Source: Haloarcula rubripromontorii
GTDB taxonomy: Archaea; Halobacteriota; Halobacteria; Halobacteriales; Haloarculaceae
Assembly: GCF_001280425.1 (NCBI RefSeq)
Contig: NZ_LIUF01000001.1
Location: 186,001 to 250,000, forward strand
Direction: 5' to 3'
Length of the DNA stretch: 64,000 nt
This document shows positions 40,883-49,622 of this stretch, piece after piece (positions within the stretch are counted from its first letter, which is position 1; each line of letters starts with the position of its first letter). The notes beneath the pieces were generated by a model. The model was not told where the DNA came from. It searched no databases and was given only the letters and a program-made list of their open reading frames with translations. The position numbers and the translations under genes were made by a program.

Positions 40883-42802
40883 GCGGTCGACCTGAATCCC
40901 AGTCACATCGAATCGCACCCCGCCGCCCTCGCTTTCTGCGATAGTTATCCGCCCACCGTGTGCGTCGACGATTTCAGAGACAATAGCTAGCCCGAATCCG
41001 GTCCCTTCGTCGCTCGTGGTGTAGCCGCGCTCGAACACCTGCTCACGCTCGTCCTCGGGAATCCCGGGGCCGTCGTCGGCCACGTAGAACCCCCGCCCAC
41101 CCGGGAGCGTCCCGACGCTGACGGTCACGGGGTCGGCGCTGTGCTCCACACTGTTTCGGAAGAGGTTCTCGAATAGCTGCTGGAGGCGCGTCTGGTCGCC
41201 CGTGATTTCCGCGTCCGTCTCAATCCGTTCGAGCGTCGCGTCTGAGCTTTCGACAGTGTCCCAGGCGGCGGTGATGATATCGTCTAACGACGTTTCGTTC
41301 GCGTCGATGACCTTGTGGCCGCCGCGAGCGAGCGCGAGCACGTCGTCGATGAGTTCGTCCATCCGTTCGAGTGACCGGTGGAGCGATTCGATGTGCTCCG
41401 GGTCCCCGTCGTATTCCTCGTCGACAAGCGTAAGCCGGCCGAACGCGACGCTGAGCGGGTTCCGGAGGTCGTGGCTGACGACGCTGGCGAAGTCCTCCAG
41501 ACGGTTCCGCTCGCGGGTGAGTTCCTGCTCGCGGCGTTCGCGCTCCTGTTCGTAGCTGACCCAGTTCCCCATCAACTCGACGAGTGTGACTTCCCACTCC
41601 GAGAAGGAATCTCGGGGGTCAGTGCCGTAGAAGCAGAACGTGCCGTACACCGAGCCGTCGACGATAACAGGAGTTCCAAGGTAACAAGAGATGCCCATCT
41701 CGGTGTAGCCAGCCCGTTCGGCCAGGTCTGGCCGGTCTTCGGCGATATCAGCGAGAACAAGCGTCTGCTCCTCGATGACGGCCCGCTCGCAGTTCGTTGC
41801 CTCCAGCGGGACCGTATCGCCCGCCTCGGTAGTGCCCGTCCGGTCGGTTACGATTTCGAAGACGTATCTGTCACCGTCGATGCGTGAGAGCGCGGCCGTT
41901 TCGGTCCCGAGGGCGTTCTGTCCGATTTCGAGCAAGCGTTCGACCTTCGCCTCGAAATCCATGTCTTTGCGCGAGATGACGGCATAGATCTCTCTGAGCG
42001 TTCGCTCTCTACCTCTGAGCTTCTCCTCGTGTTCCTGGCGCTCCGTGATGTCACGGAAATACACGGAGATACCGGTCGACGACGGGTAGACGGACACTTC
42101 GAACCACGTCTGTAGCGGCTCGAAGTACGCCTCGAACGATACCGGCTCCTGCTGTGTCATCGCCCGCCGGTACTGCTTGCTGAACTCCGTCCCCTCCAGC
42201 GACGGAACCGTTTCCCAGATATTGCGTCCCATCAGGTCCGCCGTCGCTCCGTTGCCTTCCATCGCGCGACCCATAACACGTCTGCCACGCTCGTTGGCGT
42301 ACGTGAACTCCCAGTTCTCGTCAACAGCGAAGAACGCGTCGGTCATCCGATCGAGGATGTCCGACTCTTCCCGGTAGCGAGTAACGGCAGCGGTGATCCG
42401 CTGTCGAAGCAGGTCCGTCTGCTCCGAGAGGGGCGTCTTCGTCACGTAGTCCGTGACACCGGCCGAGATGGCTGTGCTGGCCACGCTCTCGTCCCCGTCA
42501 TCAGTGAACAGCAGAAACGGGAGGTCAAATGACTGGTCCCGAACAGCGCCCAACAGTTCGATCCCGTTCCGGTCCGGCAGTCGGTACTCGCTGACAATGC
42601 AGTCGTAGAAGGCGTCTTCGAGGGCATTAAGGGCGTCTGTGGCCGTCTCACATACCGTCACAGTGAAGTCGTCGGCGCTACCAGTCAGCGTCTCTTTGAC
42701 CGCTGTGATGTCGTCACAGTCCTCGTCGACATAGAGGACGCGGACTTGTCCAGCGGTTCCATCGGCCCCGTGACGGTCCGGCGTGGCCACGGGTGTATCC
42801 AT
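40877..42802 (-). CDS. Hybrid histidine kinase: receiver-PAS-GAF-HisKA-HATPase
   Basis: A 641-residue cytoplasmic sensor kinase. Residues 20-140 form a receiver (VLYVDEDCDD, FTDDGDE, YVTKTP) in which the phospho-acceptor Asp is replaced by Glu72 (CIVSEYRLPD). A PAS domain follows (about 147-260, MTDAFFAVDENWEFTYANER), then GAF (about 285-430, ALSRIDGDRYVFEIV), HisKA with the phospho-His in VVSHDLRNPLSVA, and HATPase (LFRNSVEHS, DDGPGIP, GTGFGLAIV). There is no transmembrane segment. A TATA-like ACTTTATCCCC lies 25 bases before the ATG. Confidence 0.9.
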   Translation of the reverse strand: MDTPVATPDRHGADGTAGQVRVLYVDEDCDDITAVKETLTGSADDFTVTVCETATDALNALEDAFYDCIVSEYRLPDRNGIELLGAVRDQSFDLPFLLFTDDGDESVASTAISAGVTDYVTKTPLSEQTDLLRQRITAAVTRYREESDILDRMTDAFFAVDENWEFTYANERGRRVMGRAMEGNGATADLMGRNIWETVPSLEGTEFSKQYRRAMTQQEPVSFEAYFEPLQTWFEVSVYPSSTGISVYFRDITERQEHEEKLRGRERTLREIYAVISRKDMDFEAKVERLLEIGQNALGTETAALSRIDGDRYVFEIVTDRTGTTEAGDTVPLEATNCERAVIEEQTLVLADIAEDRPDLAERAGYTEMGISCYLGTPVIVDGSVYGTFCFYGTDPRDSFSEWEVTLVELMGNWVSYEQERERREQELTRERNRLEDFASVVSHDLRNPLSVAFGRLTLVDEEYDGDPEHIESLHRSLERMDELIDDVLALARGGHKVIDANETSLDDIITAAWDTVESSDATLERIETDAEITGDQTRLQQLFENLFRNSVEHSADPVTVSVGTLPGGRGFYVADDGPGIPEDEREQVFERGYTTSDEGTGFGLAIVSEIVDAHGGRITIAESEGGGVRFDVTGIQVDRL

Positions 42803-42820
42803 ACACCTTTCAGGGAATGT

Positions 42821-42832
42821 GGGGATAAAGTT
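42821..42832 (-). promoter_or_regulatory. TATA-like box of the hybrid kinase
   Basis: The minus strand reads AACTTTATCCCC, centred about 25 bases before the ATG at 42802. Confidence 0.4.
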
Positions 42833-42887
42833 GTACCGCCGGTAAGCTTTCATTACCAGGGTCGTACCCGGTACAGCGGCTGGGAGG

Positions 42888-43616
42888 TCAGTCGGGCCGG
42901 CGCGAGGACAGCACCGGAATCTCGTCGATTCGATCCGCGGACAGCGCGTCCCAATCGACGCCCGTTGGCGTCGTGTGCGTGGTCGCCGTCTCGACAGTTC
43001 GGTCCGGTGTCACGATCCAGTCCATCGGCACGTCGTGGTCTGCGGCGGGAACAGTCGCGTCGACGACGCCCTCCGGACCGCTTACAATCTGGAGTTCGTG
43101 GACCGTCGTCACGACCGGCGTCGTCTCGTCGACCAGCCCCAGTTCCCGGAGGACGGCGTATTCGAGGTCACTGTACCCCTCGCCCTTGCCGATTCGCGCG
43201 CCGTCTTCGGTGACGGCGACGGAGCCTGACACGACGAGGTCGACGCTCCCGACCGCCTCGGGGCCGACCTGTCGCGCATGGTCCGCGACGTTCGAAATCG
43301 CTGGCGCGGCCTCGATGTCGTCGAGGTCGGCGGGGTCGAGTTCGTAGAAACACCGCTCGTCCCGAAGCCGTGGCACGGCCATATACACCGTCTTGCCCGT
43401 CCGCAGCGCCGCCCGTCGGACCGGAAGCTGTGGCGAGTCCGGGTTCACCTTGACCGTCTCGGCGGCGTCCCAGACTGCGGTCTCTGTCAGGCGCTGTGCG
43501 GCCTCGCTTGCGCCCTCGAAGTTCGGAATCCGGTCGTGGGGCGGGAACGGAAACCGGGCGACACCCCGTTCTTCCAGCGCGTCCCAGACCGTCTCGCGGA
43601 TGCGTTGTTTGTCCAT
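42888..43616 (-). CDS. 5-formyltetrahydrofolate cyclo-ligase family protein
   Basis: A 242-residue protein of the 5-FTHF cyclo-ligase fold, which converts 5-formyl-THF to 5,10-methenyl-THF using ATP. MDKQRIRETVWDALEERGVA opens the helical N-terminus. KVNPDSPQLPVRRAALRTGK is the substrate region, and ARIGKGEGYSDLEYAVLREL is the ATP-binding GKGxGYxD motif. It then has VTTVHELQIV and PMDWIVTPDR. Archaeal members are sometimes considered C1-metabolism enzymes of uncertain exact activity. The gene is 3 bases from btuF on the same strand, so it may be read through from it. Confidence 0.88.
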   Translation of the reverse strand: MDKQRIRETVWDALEERGVARFPFPPHDRIPNFEGASEAAQRLTETAVWDAAETVKVNPDSPQLPVRRAALRTGKTVYMAVPRLRDERCFYELDPADLDDIEAAPAISNVADHARQVGPEAVGSVDLVVSGSVAVTEDGARIGKGEGYSDLEYAVLRELGLVDETTPVVTTVHELQIVSGPEGVVDATVPAADHDVPMDWIVTPDRTVETATTHTTPTGVDWDALSADRIDEIPVLSSRRPD

Positions 43617-43619
43617 GCG

Positions 43620-44732
43620 CTATGACCCCCGGCGGCGGACCTGCTGTACACAGACCAGCGCTAGCAGTGCGACAAGTGCCCCGACGGCCGTGAATCCGGG
43701 ACCACTGGCGTCGGTGGTCCGTTCCTGCGTCCCCATCGTGTCCGTGGCTGTCGACGGCTCGGTCTGTGTCGTCGCTGTCTCGGCTGGCGTCATCGTCACG
43801 GCCGACCGCGGCACGTAGCTGTCGGCGTCGTAGCGATCCGGATAGAGCTGTGCAGTAGCGTTGTGGGCGAACGAGACCACGCTCCGTGGCGCAGGCTGGT
43901 TGATATTTCGCACTCGGACAGAGACCGTCGTGTTGGTCTCGCCTGCAGTCGTGCTGGCGTATGGTTCCGTCTGCGCGATGGTCGCCGTGTTCTCGGTGAC
44001 GAAGAGGACATCCGGGTTGAGCTTGAGGATGACCTCGTTGCTGAGCTGTGGGTATTGCGTATGGTTGCGTGCGGCGACGTTCTCCGCGCCGGCAAGCCCG
44101 ATGAGCGACGTGACGAAGGTGTTGCCCGCCGCCACGTATCCTCCGCCCAGCGGGTACAGCGCCGTCGGTCGGTCCGCAACGCCCGCGATGACCTGCCGAA
44201 CAGCGTCGACGTTCGCGTCCATCCAGGCGTTCGCTTCGCTCGCGCCCTCGCAGTTGCCGGTCAGTCGACCGATGGTCGTTGTCTTTGCCCGTATGTCCTC
44301 GATAGTCGTCGCGGCGGGGAGGTGATACACTGTGAGTCCGGCCTGCCGGAGCGGAGCCACGTCACCGGCGCTGGCGTTCGGTGCGAGTATGAGGTCCGGG
44401 TTCGTACTGACGACGCGCTCGACGCTGACACCGAAGCTTGCGGAGACGTTTGTTCGGCTCTCAGCGCCGTCCAGATAGCCAGCGTACTGCGTCAGGCCGA
44501 CGACCTGCGACCGGCCCCCGATTTCCCACATCGTCTGTGCGGCCGAGGGGTTGGTCGTCGTCACCCGCTCTGGACGCTCCTCGATAGTAACCTCAGTCCC
44601 GGTCGCGTCGGTCACCGTAACCGGGAACGAACAGCCCTCCGCCTGCGTGTCAGCTGCTGCTGACGCCGGAGTGATACCCGCGAAGGAGCCGATGAGCAAG
44701 ACAAAGACACAGACGAGAGCACGTCGTCGCAT
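43620..44732 (-). CDS. btuF: Cobalamin/corrinoid ABC transporter substrate-binding protein
   Basis: A 370-residue exported binding protein. The signal peptide spans about residues 1-28 (MRRRALVCVFVLLIGSFAGI). The periplasmic-binding fold of BtuF/FepB type includes TDATGTEVTIEERPERVTTT, VVGLTQYAGYLDG and VVSTNPDLILAP. A Thr/Ser-rich linker and a PGF-CTERM tail follow (SGPGFTAVGALVALLALV, then basic residues), which should be cut and lipid-anchored by an archaeosortase rather than a lipobox. It is divergent from btuC and shares its promoter region. Confidence 0.9.
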   Translation of the reverse strand: MRRRALVCVFVLLIGSFAGITPASAAADTQAEGCSFPVTVTDATGTEVTIEERPERVTTTNPSAAQTMWEIGGRSQVVGLTQYAGYLDGAESRTNVSASFGVSVERVVSTNPDLILAPNASAGDVAPLRQAGLTVYHLPAATTIEDIRAKTTTIGRLTGNCEGASEANAWMDANVDAVRQVIAGVADRPTALYPLGGGYVAAGNTFVTSLIGLAGAENVAARNHTQYPQLSNEVILKLNPDVLFVTENTATIAQTEPYASTTAGETNTTVSVRVRNINQPAPRSVVSFAHNATAQLYPDRYDADSYVPRSAVTMTPAETATTQTEPSTATDTMGTQERTTDASGPGFTAVGALVALLALVCVQQVRRRGS

Positions 44733-44754
44733 ACCCTATGCGGGTGTCAGGAGC

Positions 44755-44767
44755 AATAAATACTTAT
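44755..44767. promoter_or_regulatory. Shared bidirectional TATA element, btuF/btuC
   Basis: AATAAATACTTAT reads as a TATA box in both directions. It is about 28 bases before the btuF ATG and about 29 before the btuC ATG, so both leaderless promoters use the same 13 bases. Confidence 0.55.
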
Positions 44768-44790
44768 CTACTGCAAGTGGGCTTTCATAC

Positions 44791-45861
44791 ATGCGTTTCG
44801 CGGGTCGGACTGTCGGGTGGTCGGCTGGGCTCGTCGCCGTCCTCTGTGCCGTGGTGACGACGAGCGCCGGCATCGGTCCAGTGTGGATTCCGCCCGCCGT
44901 GGTCGGGAAAGTGCTGCTCAACGCCGTCGTCGTTCCGACTGGCATCTCTATCTCAGGCCCTACAGTCGACGTGACCACGGCCCACGTGTTTTCCTACGCC
45001 GTGAGCGACCTTCGGACACAGATCGTGATGCAGGTCCGGCTCCCCCGAATACTGCTCGGTGCGGTCGTCGGCTTCTCGCTTGCCGCCGCGGGGACGATCA
45101 TGCAGGGGATTTTCCGGAATCCGATGGCTGACCCCTCTATCATCGGTGTTTCCTCCGGCGCGGCCGTCGGCGCGGTCGGCTTCATTGTCGCACCGGTCGT
45201 CATCCCGTTCGGGCTCGGGCTCCGCGGCGCGGCCTTCGCGGGGGCGCTGGTCGCGGCCTTCGGCGTCTATCTCATCGCTACGCGGAACGGTCGGACACCG
45301 GTCGCGACGCTGTTGCTGGCCGGCGTCGCGGTACAGACGTTTCTTGGCGCAGTTGTCTCCTTCCTACTGCTCCACAGCGGCGAGAGCATCCGCCGGGCGT
45401 TGTACTGGCTGATGGGCCATCTCAAGGGCGCGTCCTGGCCAGAAGTGACCACCAGTGTCGTACTCGTTGCGATCCCGTTCGCCGTGTTACTGGCGTACGC
45501 ACGCGACCTGAACGTGATGCTGCTCGGCGAAGAAGACGCACAGAGTCTCGGTATCGAAGTCGAACGGACCAAGCGAGTCCTGCTCGCGCTGTCGGCGGTC
45601 ATCACGGCGGCGGGCGTCGCCGTCGCTGGCATCGTCGGCTTCGTCGGCCTCATTGTCCCCCACGTGATGCGGTTGCTCGTCGGGCCGGACCACCGGATAC
45701 TGCTTCCGACGGCGGCCCTCGCCGGGGCGTCGTTCCTCGTCGCGACGGACACGCTGGCACGCTCTGGCAGCGCCGAGGTCCCGGTCGGCATCGTCACCGC
45801 CGTCCTCGGCGCGCCGTTTTTCCTGTATTTGCTCCGGCAGCGGGAGGTGCATGAACTGTGA
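44791..45861 (+). CDS. btuC: Cobalamin ABC transporter permease
   Basis: A 356-residue permease of the FecCD/BtuC family with about ten transmembrane helices. RLPRILLGAVVGFSLAAAGT, MQGIFRNPMADPSIIGVSSG and VGFVGLIVPHVMRLLVGPDH are family signatures, the last being the cytoplasmic coupling loop. It forms the membrane channel of a corrinoid (possibly siderophore) importer with BtuD and BtuF. The ATG at 44791 is preferred over a long upstream in-frame reading antisense to btuF. It overlaps btuD by 4 bases (GTGA). Confidence 0.93.
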   Translation: MRFAGRTVGWSAGLVAVLCAVVTTSAGIGPVWIPPAVVGKVLLNAVVVPTGISISGPTVDVTTAHVFSYAVSDLRTQIVMQVRLPRILLGAVVGFSLAAAGTIMQGIFRNPMADPSIIGVSSGAAVGAVGFIVAPVVIPFGLGLRGAAFAGALVAAFGVYLIATRNGRTPVATLLLAGVAVQTFLGAVVSFLLLHSGESIRRALYWLMGHLKGASWPEVTTSVVLVAIPFAVLLAYARDLNVMLLGEEDAQSLGIEVERTKRVLLALSAVITAAGVAVAGIVGFVGLIVPHVMRLLVGPDHRILLPTAALAGASFLVATDTLARSGSAEVPVGIVTAVLGAPFFLYLLRQREVHEL

Positions 45862-47129
45862 ACGGCAGAACTGGGTCCACCAGAGCCGATCCAGAACGGG
45901 GCCGCTCCGGGCCGATACTCGACGTGTCCGACCTCGCGGTATCCTTCGGCGAGCAGTCGGTTGTCTCGGACGTCGATTTCAGCGTCGACCGTGGGTCGCT
46001 CGTCGGCCTCGTCGGCCCCAACGGCGCGGGCAAGACGACCGTCCTGCGAACGGTGAAGGGGACGCTCGACCCGGACCGCGGGACGGTTCGCGTCGACGGC
46101 AAACCGATTGCGGACCGCTCGGCGAAGGCAGTGAGCCGCCTCGTCGCGAGCACGCCACAGGGCACCGCGCTGTCGTTCGATTTCAGCGTCAGGCAGACCG
46201 TTGAGATGGGGCGGACACCGCATCTCGGCCGGTTCGACCGGATTGACGAGGCAGACCGCCAAGCCGTCGAGCGAGCGATGGAGCGCGCAAGCGTCGCCCA
46301 GTTCGCCGACCGGCCGTTCACCTCGCTCTCGGGCGGGGAGCGCCAGCGGGTCCTCCTCGCTCGGGCGCTGGCACAGGAAACCCCAGTGCTCCTGCTGGAC
46401 GAACCGACGGCGAGCCTCGACATCAACCACGCTGTCCGGACGCTCGAACTCGTCCGGACGTTGGTCGAGGACGGAAAGACAGCCGTCGCCGCGATTCACG
46501 ACCTCAATCTCGCCGCCCGGTACTGCGACGAACTGGTGTTGCTCGCCGGCGGCGGCATCCGCGCCGCGGGCCGTCCCGTCGACGTGCTCACGAGCGACAC
46601 GCTCCGTGACGCCTTCGCTGCAGAGACGCTGGTGACGACCCAGCCCGGTACCGACGCGCCGCTCGTGACACCGCTTCCCGAACAGGAGGCGGTCGACCGC
46701 CGCGTCCACGTTGTCGGGACCGGTAAGCCGGCGGCATCCGCCGTCTCGACGCTCGATGGAGCCGGCTGTCAGGTTAGTGTCGGGGTCGTGCCCGCGGGCG
46801 ATATAGCCGCCGAGCGGGCGCAGGACTTCGACTGTGTGACGGTCACGGTCCCGGCCTTCGCGGGCATCGACGACGTGACCCGCGAGCGTGCGGTCGAACT
46901 CGCCCGGGCCGCAGATGCCGTCGTGACGGCGGGCGAAACCGGTGACGGCAACAGCCCGGTCGTCGAGGCTGCCGGGACCTGCCTCGCTGTCGAGTCGGAC
47001 GAGAGCACCTACACAGGCAACACTCAGGACACCGTCCCACTGGCTGCGCTCCCCGCAGCGGTTGCGTCCTTGCCACCCGCACCGGAACGCGATGCGACAC
47101 CGACGCGCAGTCAATCGACCACTGACTGA
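45858..47129 (+). CDS. btuD: Cobalamin ABC transporter ATP-binding protein with C-terminal extra domain
   Basis: A 423-residue protein. The ATPase domain (about 20-265) has Walker A LVGPNGAGKTTV (53-60), signature LSGGERQRV (about 157-165), Walker B VLLLDEPTASLD and HDLNLAARYCDELVLLAGG. Beyond it lie about 150 extra residues with a glycine-rich turn RVHVVGTGKPAASAV and alternating strand/helix segments (VGVVPAGDIAAERA and AVELARAADAVVTAG), an alpha/beta domain not needed for transport ATPases. It starts with GTG overlapping the btuC stop. Confidence 0.92.
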   Translation: MNGRTGSTRADPERGRSGPILDVSDLAVSFGEQSVVSDVDFSVDRGSLVGLVGPNGAGKTTVLRTVKGTLDPDRGTVRVDGKPIADRSAKAVSRLVASTPQGTALSFDFSVRQTVEMGRTPHLGRFDRIDEADRQAVERAMERASVAQFADRPFTSLSGGERQRVLLARALAQETPVLLLDEPTASLDINHAVRTLELVRTLVEDGKTAVAAIHDLNLAARYCDELVLLAGGGIRAAGRPVDVLTSDTLRDAFAAETLVTTQPGTDAPLVTPLPEQEAVDRRVHVVGTGKPAASAVSTLDGAGCQVSVGVVPAGDIAAERAQDFDCVTVTVPAFAGIDDVTRERAVELARAADAVVTAGETGDGNSPVVEAAGTCLAVESDESTYTGNTQDTVPLAALPAAVASLPPAPERDATPTRSQSTTD

Positions 47130-47185
47130 GTCTACCGCTGACTGAGAACAGCAACACCGATACCCCTCGTCCACGTACACCGCCC

Positions 47186-49597
47186 GTGGACGATACGATT
47201 TCGTGGCTCCGGGACCGGCCGTACTACGAAGGACAGATCGTCGACCAGCGGACGGTGCCCGGCCGGGACGCGCGGACCGCGGACTGCGACGTGCCGGACC
47301 GACTCACCGGCGTCCTCGAAGACCGCGGCATCACGGACCTCTACGCACACCAGGTGGACGCTATCGAGGCCGTCCGCGGCGGCGAGAACGTCGTCCTCGC
47401 GACCGAGACGGCCAGCGGCAAGAGCCTCGCATACACCGTCCCCGCGTTCGAGCGGGCACTCGACCGCCGGGCAACGACGCTGTATGTCGCCCCGCAGGTC
47501 GCGCTCATCAACGACCAGACCGAGACGCTCTCGGAGCTAGCGCAGGGACTGGGCTTTGCCTCCGGCGTCTCTGTCGCCCAGTACACCGGCCGCCAGTCCA
47601 AATCCGAGAAGGAGGCCATCCGCGAGCGCCAGCCGACCGTGTTGCTGACGACGCCAGATATGCTCCACTACGGCATCCTCCCCCACGCCCACCGACTGTG
47701 GGACTGGTTCTTCCAGCGGCTCGAAACTGTCGTCATCGACGAGGTCCACGGCTACCGCGGCGTGTTCGGCAGCCACGTCTCGCTCGTGATGCGCCGCCTC
47801 CAGCGGGTCGCCGAGCGGTTCGATGCCGGCAGCAGCAGTGCGGGAGGCGACAGCGGGACAGCAGGCGGCCCGGAGTGGGTCTGTTGCTCGGCGACCATCG
47901 GGAATCCCGTGGAACACGCCGCGGCCGTCACCGGCCAGCCCGAGCCGTCGTTCGCGCTGGTCGACGAGGACGCGAGCGCCAGCGGGCCGCGTCACTGGCT
48001 GCTGTGGAACCCCCCCGAGTACGAGGGCGAGGGCTGGGGGAGCGGCCGCCGGAAATCGAACCACGTCGAGACGAAACAGCTGTTCGTGGACCTCGTCGAG
48101 CGGGGCCTCCAGACGGTCGTGTTCGCCGGGTCGCGCCAGACCGCCGAACGGTACGCCAGCGACAGCGCCGACGAACTCCGGGACCGCGGCGAACACGACC
48201 TCGCCGACAGCATCGGCGCGTACCAGGCCGCACTGACCGACGACCGACGGCGCGAACTGGAGCAGGGACTGCAGTCCGGGGACCTCCGGGGCGTCTGGTC
48301 GACCAGCGCGCTGGAACTCGGCGTCGACGTAGGCGGGCTGGACGCCGTGTTGCTCGACGGGTACCCCGGCACGCGGATGCGAGCCTTCCAGCAGGCCGGG
48401 CGGGCCGGCCGCGGGACCGACCCGGCGCTGGTCGCGCTCGTCGGCGGCGAGGACCAGCTCGACCAGTACGTCCTTCGCAACCCCGACGCGCTGTTCGATA
48501 CCGGGGCAGAGCAGGCCGTGACCAACCCCGAGAACGAGCAGTTGCTCCCCGACCACGTCCACGCGGCCGCCTGCGAGAACTGGCTCTCACCGGACGACGA
48601 CCGCCACTTCGGTGAGACGTTTCCCGACGTGGTTTCCGGCCTCGAATCAGCCGGGAAACTCGACCGCCGACAGACCGACGGAGGGATGCGCTGGCTCGGT
48701 ACCGGCAGCCCGCATCACGAGATGAACCTGCGGACCGTCGACGACGGCGAGGTGAAACTCGTGGCCAACGGCGACGTGATAGCGACACTCTCCGTGGAAG
48801 ACGCGCTACGCGATGCCCACCCCGGCGCGATTTACCACCATCAGGGCCGGCGCTACGAGGTGACGGACCTCGACCTCGATACGGGCGTGGCCGAACTCGA
48901 CCGGACGTGGGCCGATTACTTCACTCGCGTCCTGCACGACAAGACCATCACCGTCGAGGCGGATCTGGCGGAGCGACGACTGCCGACCCGGGAGGACGTT
49001 CCGGTCCGGTTCGCGTCCGTGACGATGCGCAAGCAAATCACCGGCTACGAGCGCCGTGACGGGTCCTCTGGAGAAGTACTTGGCCAGCGTTCGCTCGATT
49101 TGCCAGAGGCGACGCTGGAGACGAAGGCGCTGTACCACACTGTGCCGTCGGAACTGGAAGCGCAGATTCGCCGCGGCGAGTACGGACCCGATAGTGGCGA
49201 CGGCGGCTCTCACTCCGGCGACGCGGTCCCGGACGGGGGCGAGGCCGGCGACTTCCCCGGCGCGATTCACGCCGCCGAGCACGCGATGATATCGATGTTC
49301 CCCTTCGAGTACCTCTGTGACCGCGGCGACATCGGCGGGCTGTCGACGCCCCGGCACCCCCACACCGGCGAGCCAACCATCTTCATTTACGACGGGTACC
49401 CCGGTGGGATCGGTCTGACGCGGGCCGGCTACGGTGACATCGGGCCGCTGATGAACACGACGCTGTCGATGCTGCGCTCCTGTGACTGCGCCGACGGCTG
49501 CCCGGCCTGCGTGCAGTCGCCCCACTGCGGGAACGCGAACGACCCGCTGGACAAACACGGCGCGAGACACCTGCTGAACGGGCTGCTGGAGCAGTAA
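47186..49597 (+). CDS. DEAD-box DNA helicase with DUF1998 domain (MrfA/Hrq1 type)
   Basis: An 803-residue superfamily 2 helicase. An N-terminal extension precedes LYAHQVDAIEAV (Q-motif region), ATETASGKSLAYTVP (motif I), VVIDEVHGYRGVFGSH (motif II) and CCSATIGNP (motif III). The second RecA domain has VWSTSALELGVDVGG and AFQQAGRAGRG (motif VI). The C-terminal DUF1998 region carries a cysteine cluster CDCADGCPACVQSPHCGN. This is the architecture of Bacillus MrfA and yeast Hrq1, 3'-5' helicases in cross-link repair. GTG at 47186 is the start. It may be read with btuCD but is functionally unrelated. Confidence 0.88.
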   Translation: MDDTISWLRDRPYYEGQIVDQRTVPGRDARTADCDVPDRLTGVLEDRGITDLYAHQVDAIEAVRGGENVVLATETASGKSLAYTVPAFERALDRRATTLYVAPQVALINDQTETLSELAQGLGFASGVSVAQYTGRQSKSEKEAIRERQPTVLLTTPDMLHYGILPHAHRLWDWFFQRLETVVIDEVHGYRGVFGSHVSLVMRRLQRVAERFDAGSSSAGGDSGTAGGPEWVCCSATIGNPVEHAAAVTGQPEPSFALVDEDASASGPRHWLLWNPPEYEGEGWGSGRRKSNHVETKQLFVDLVERGLQTVVFAGSRQTAERYASDSADELRDRGEHDLADSIGAYQAALTDDRRRELEQGLQSGDLRGVWSTSALELGVDVGGLDAVLLDGYPGTRMRAFQQAGRAGRGTDPALVALVGGEDQLDQYVLRNPDALFDTGAEQAVTNPENEQLLPDHVHAAACENWLSPDDDRHFGETFPDVVSGLESAGKLDRRQTDGGMRWLGTGSPHHEMNLRTVDDGEVKLVANGDVIATLSVEDALRDAHPGAIYHHQGRRYEVTDLDLDTGVAELDRTWADYFTRVLHDKTITVEADLAERRLPTREDVPVRFASVTMRKQITGYERRDGSSGEVLGQRSLDLPEATLETKALYHTVPSELEAQIRRGEYGPDSGDGGSHSGDAVPDGGEAGDFPGAIHAAEHAMISMFPFEYLCDRGDIGGLSTPRHPHTGEPTIFIYDGYPGGIGLTRAGYGDIGPLMNTTLSMLRSCDCADGCPACVQSPHCGNANDPLDKHGARHLLNGLLEQ

Positions 49598-49622
49598 CGG
49601 GCCACCCAGTTCTGGAGGCGAC

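Noticed and set aside
44733-44790. Cobalamin riboswitch at the btu locus
   Set aside because: The 58-base spacer is too short for a B12 riboswitch and both genes appear leaderless.
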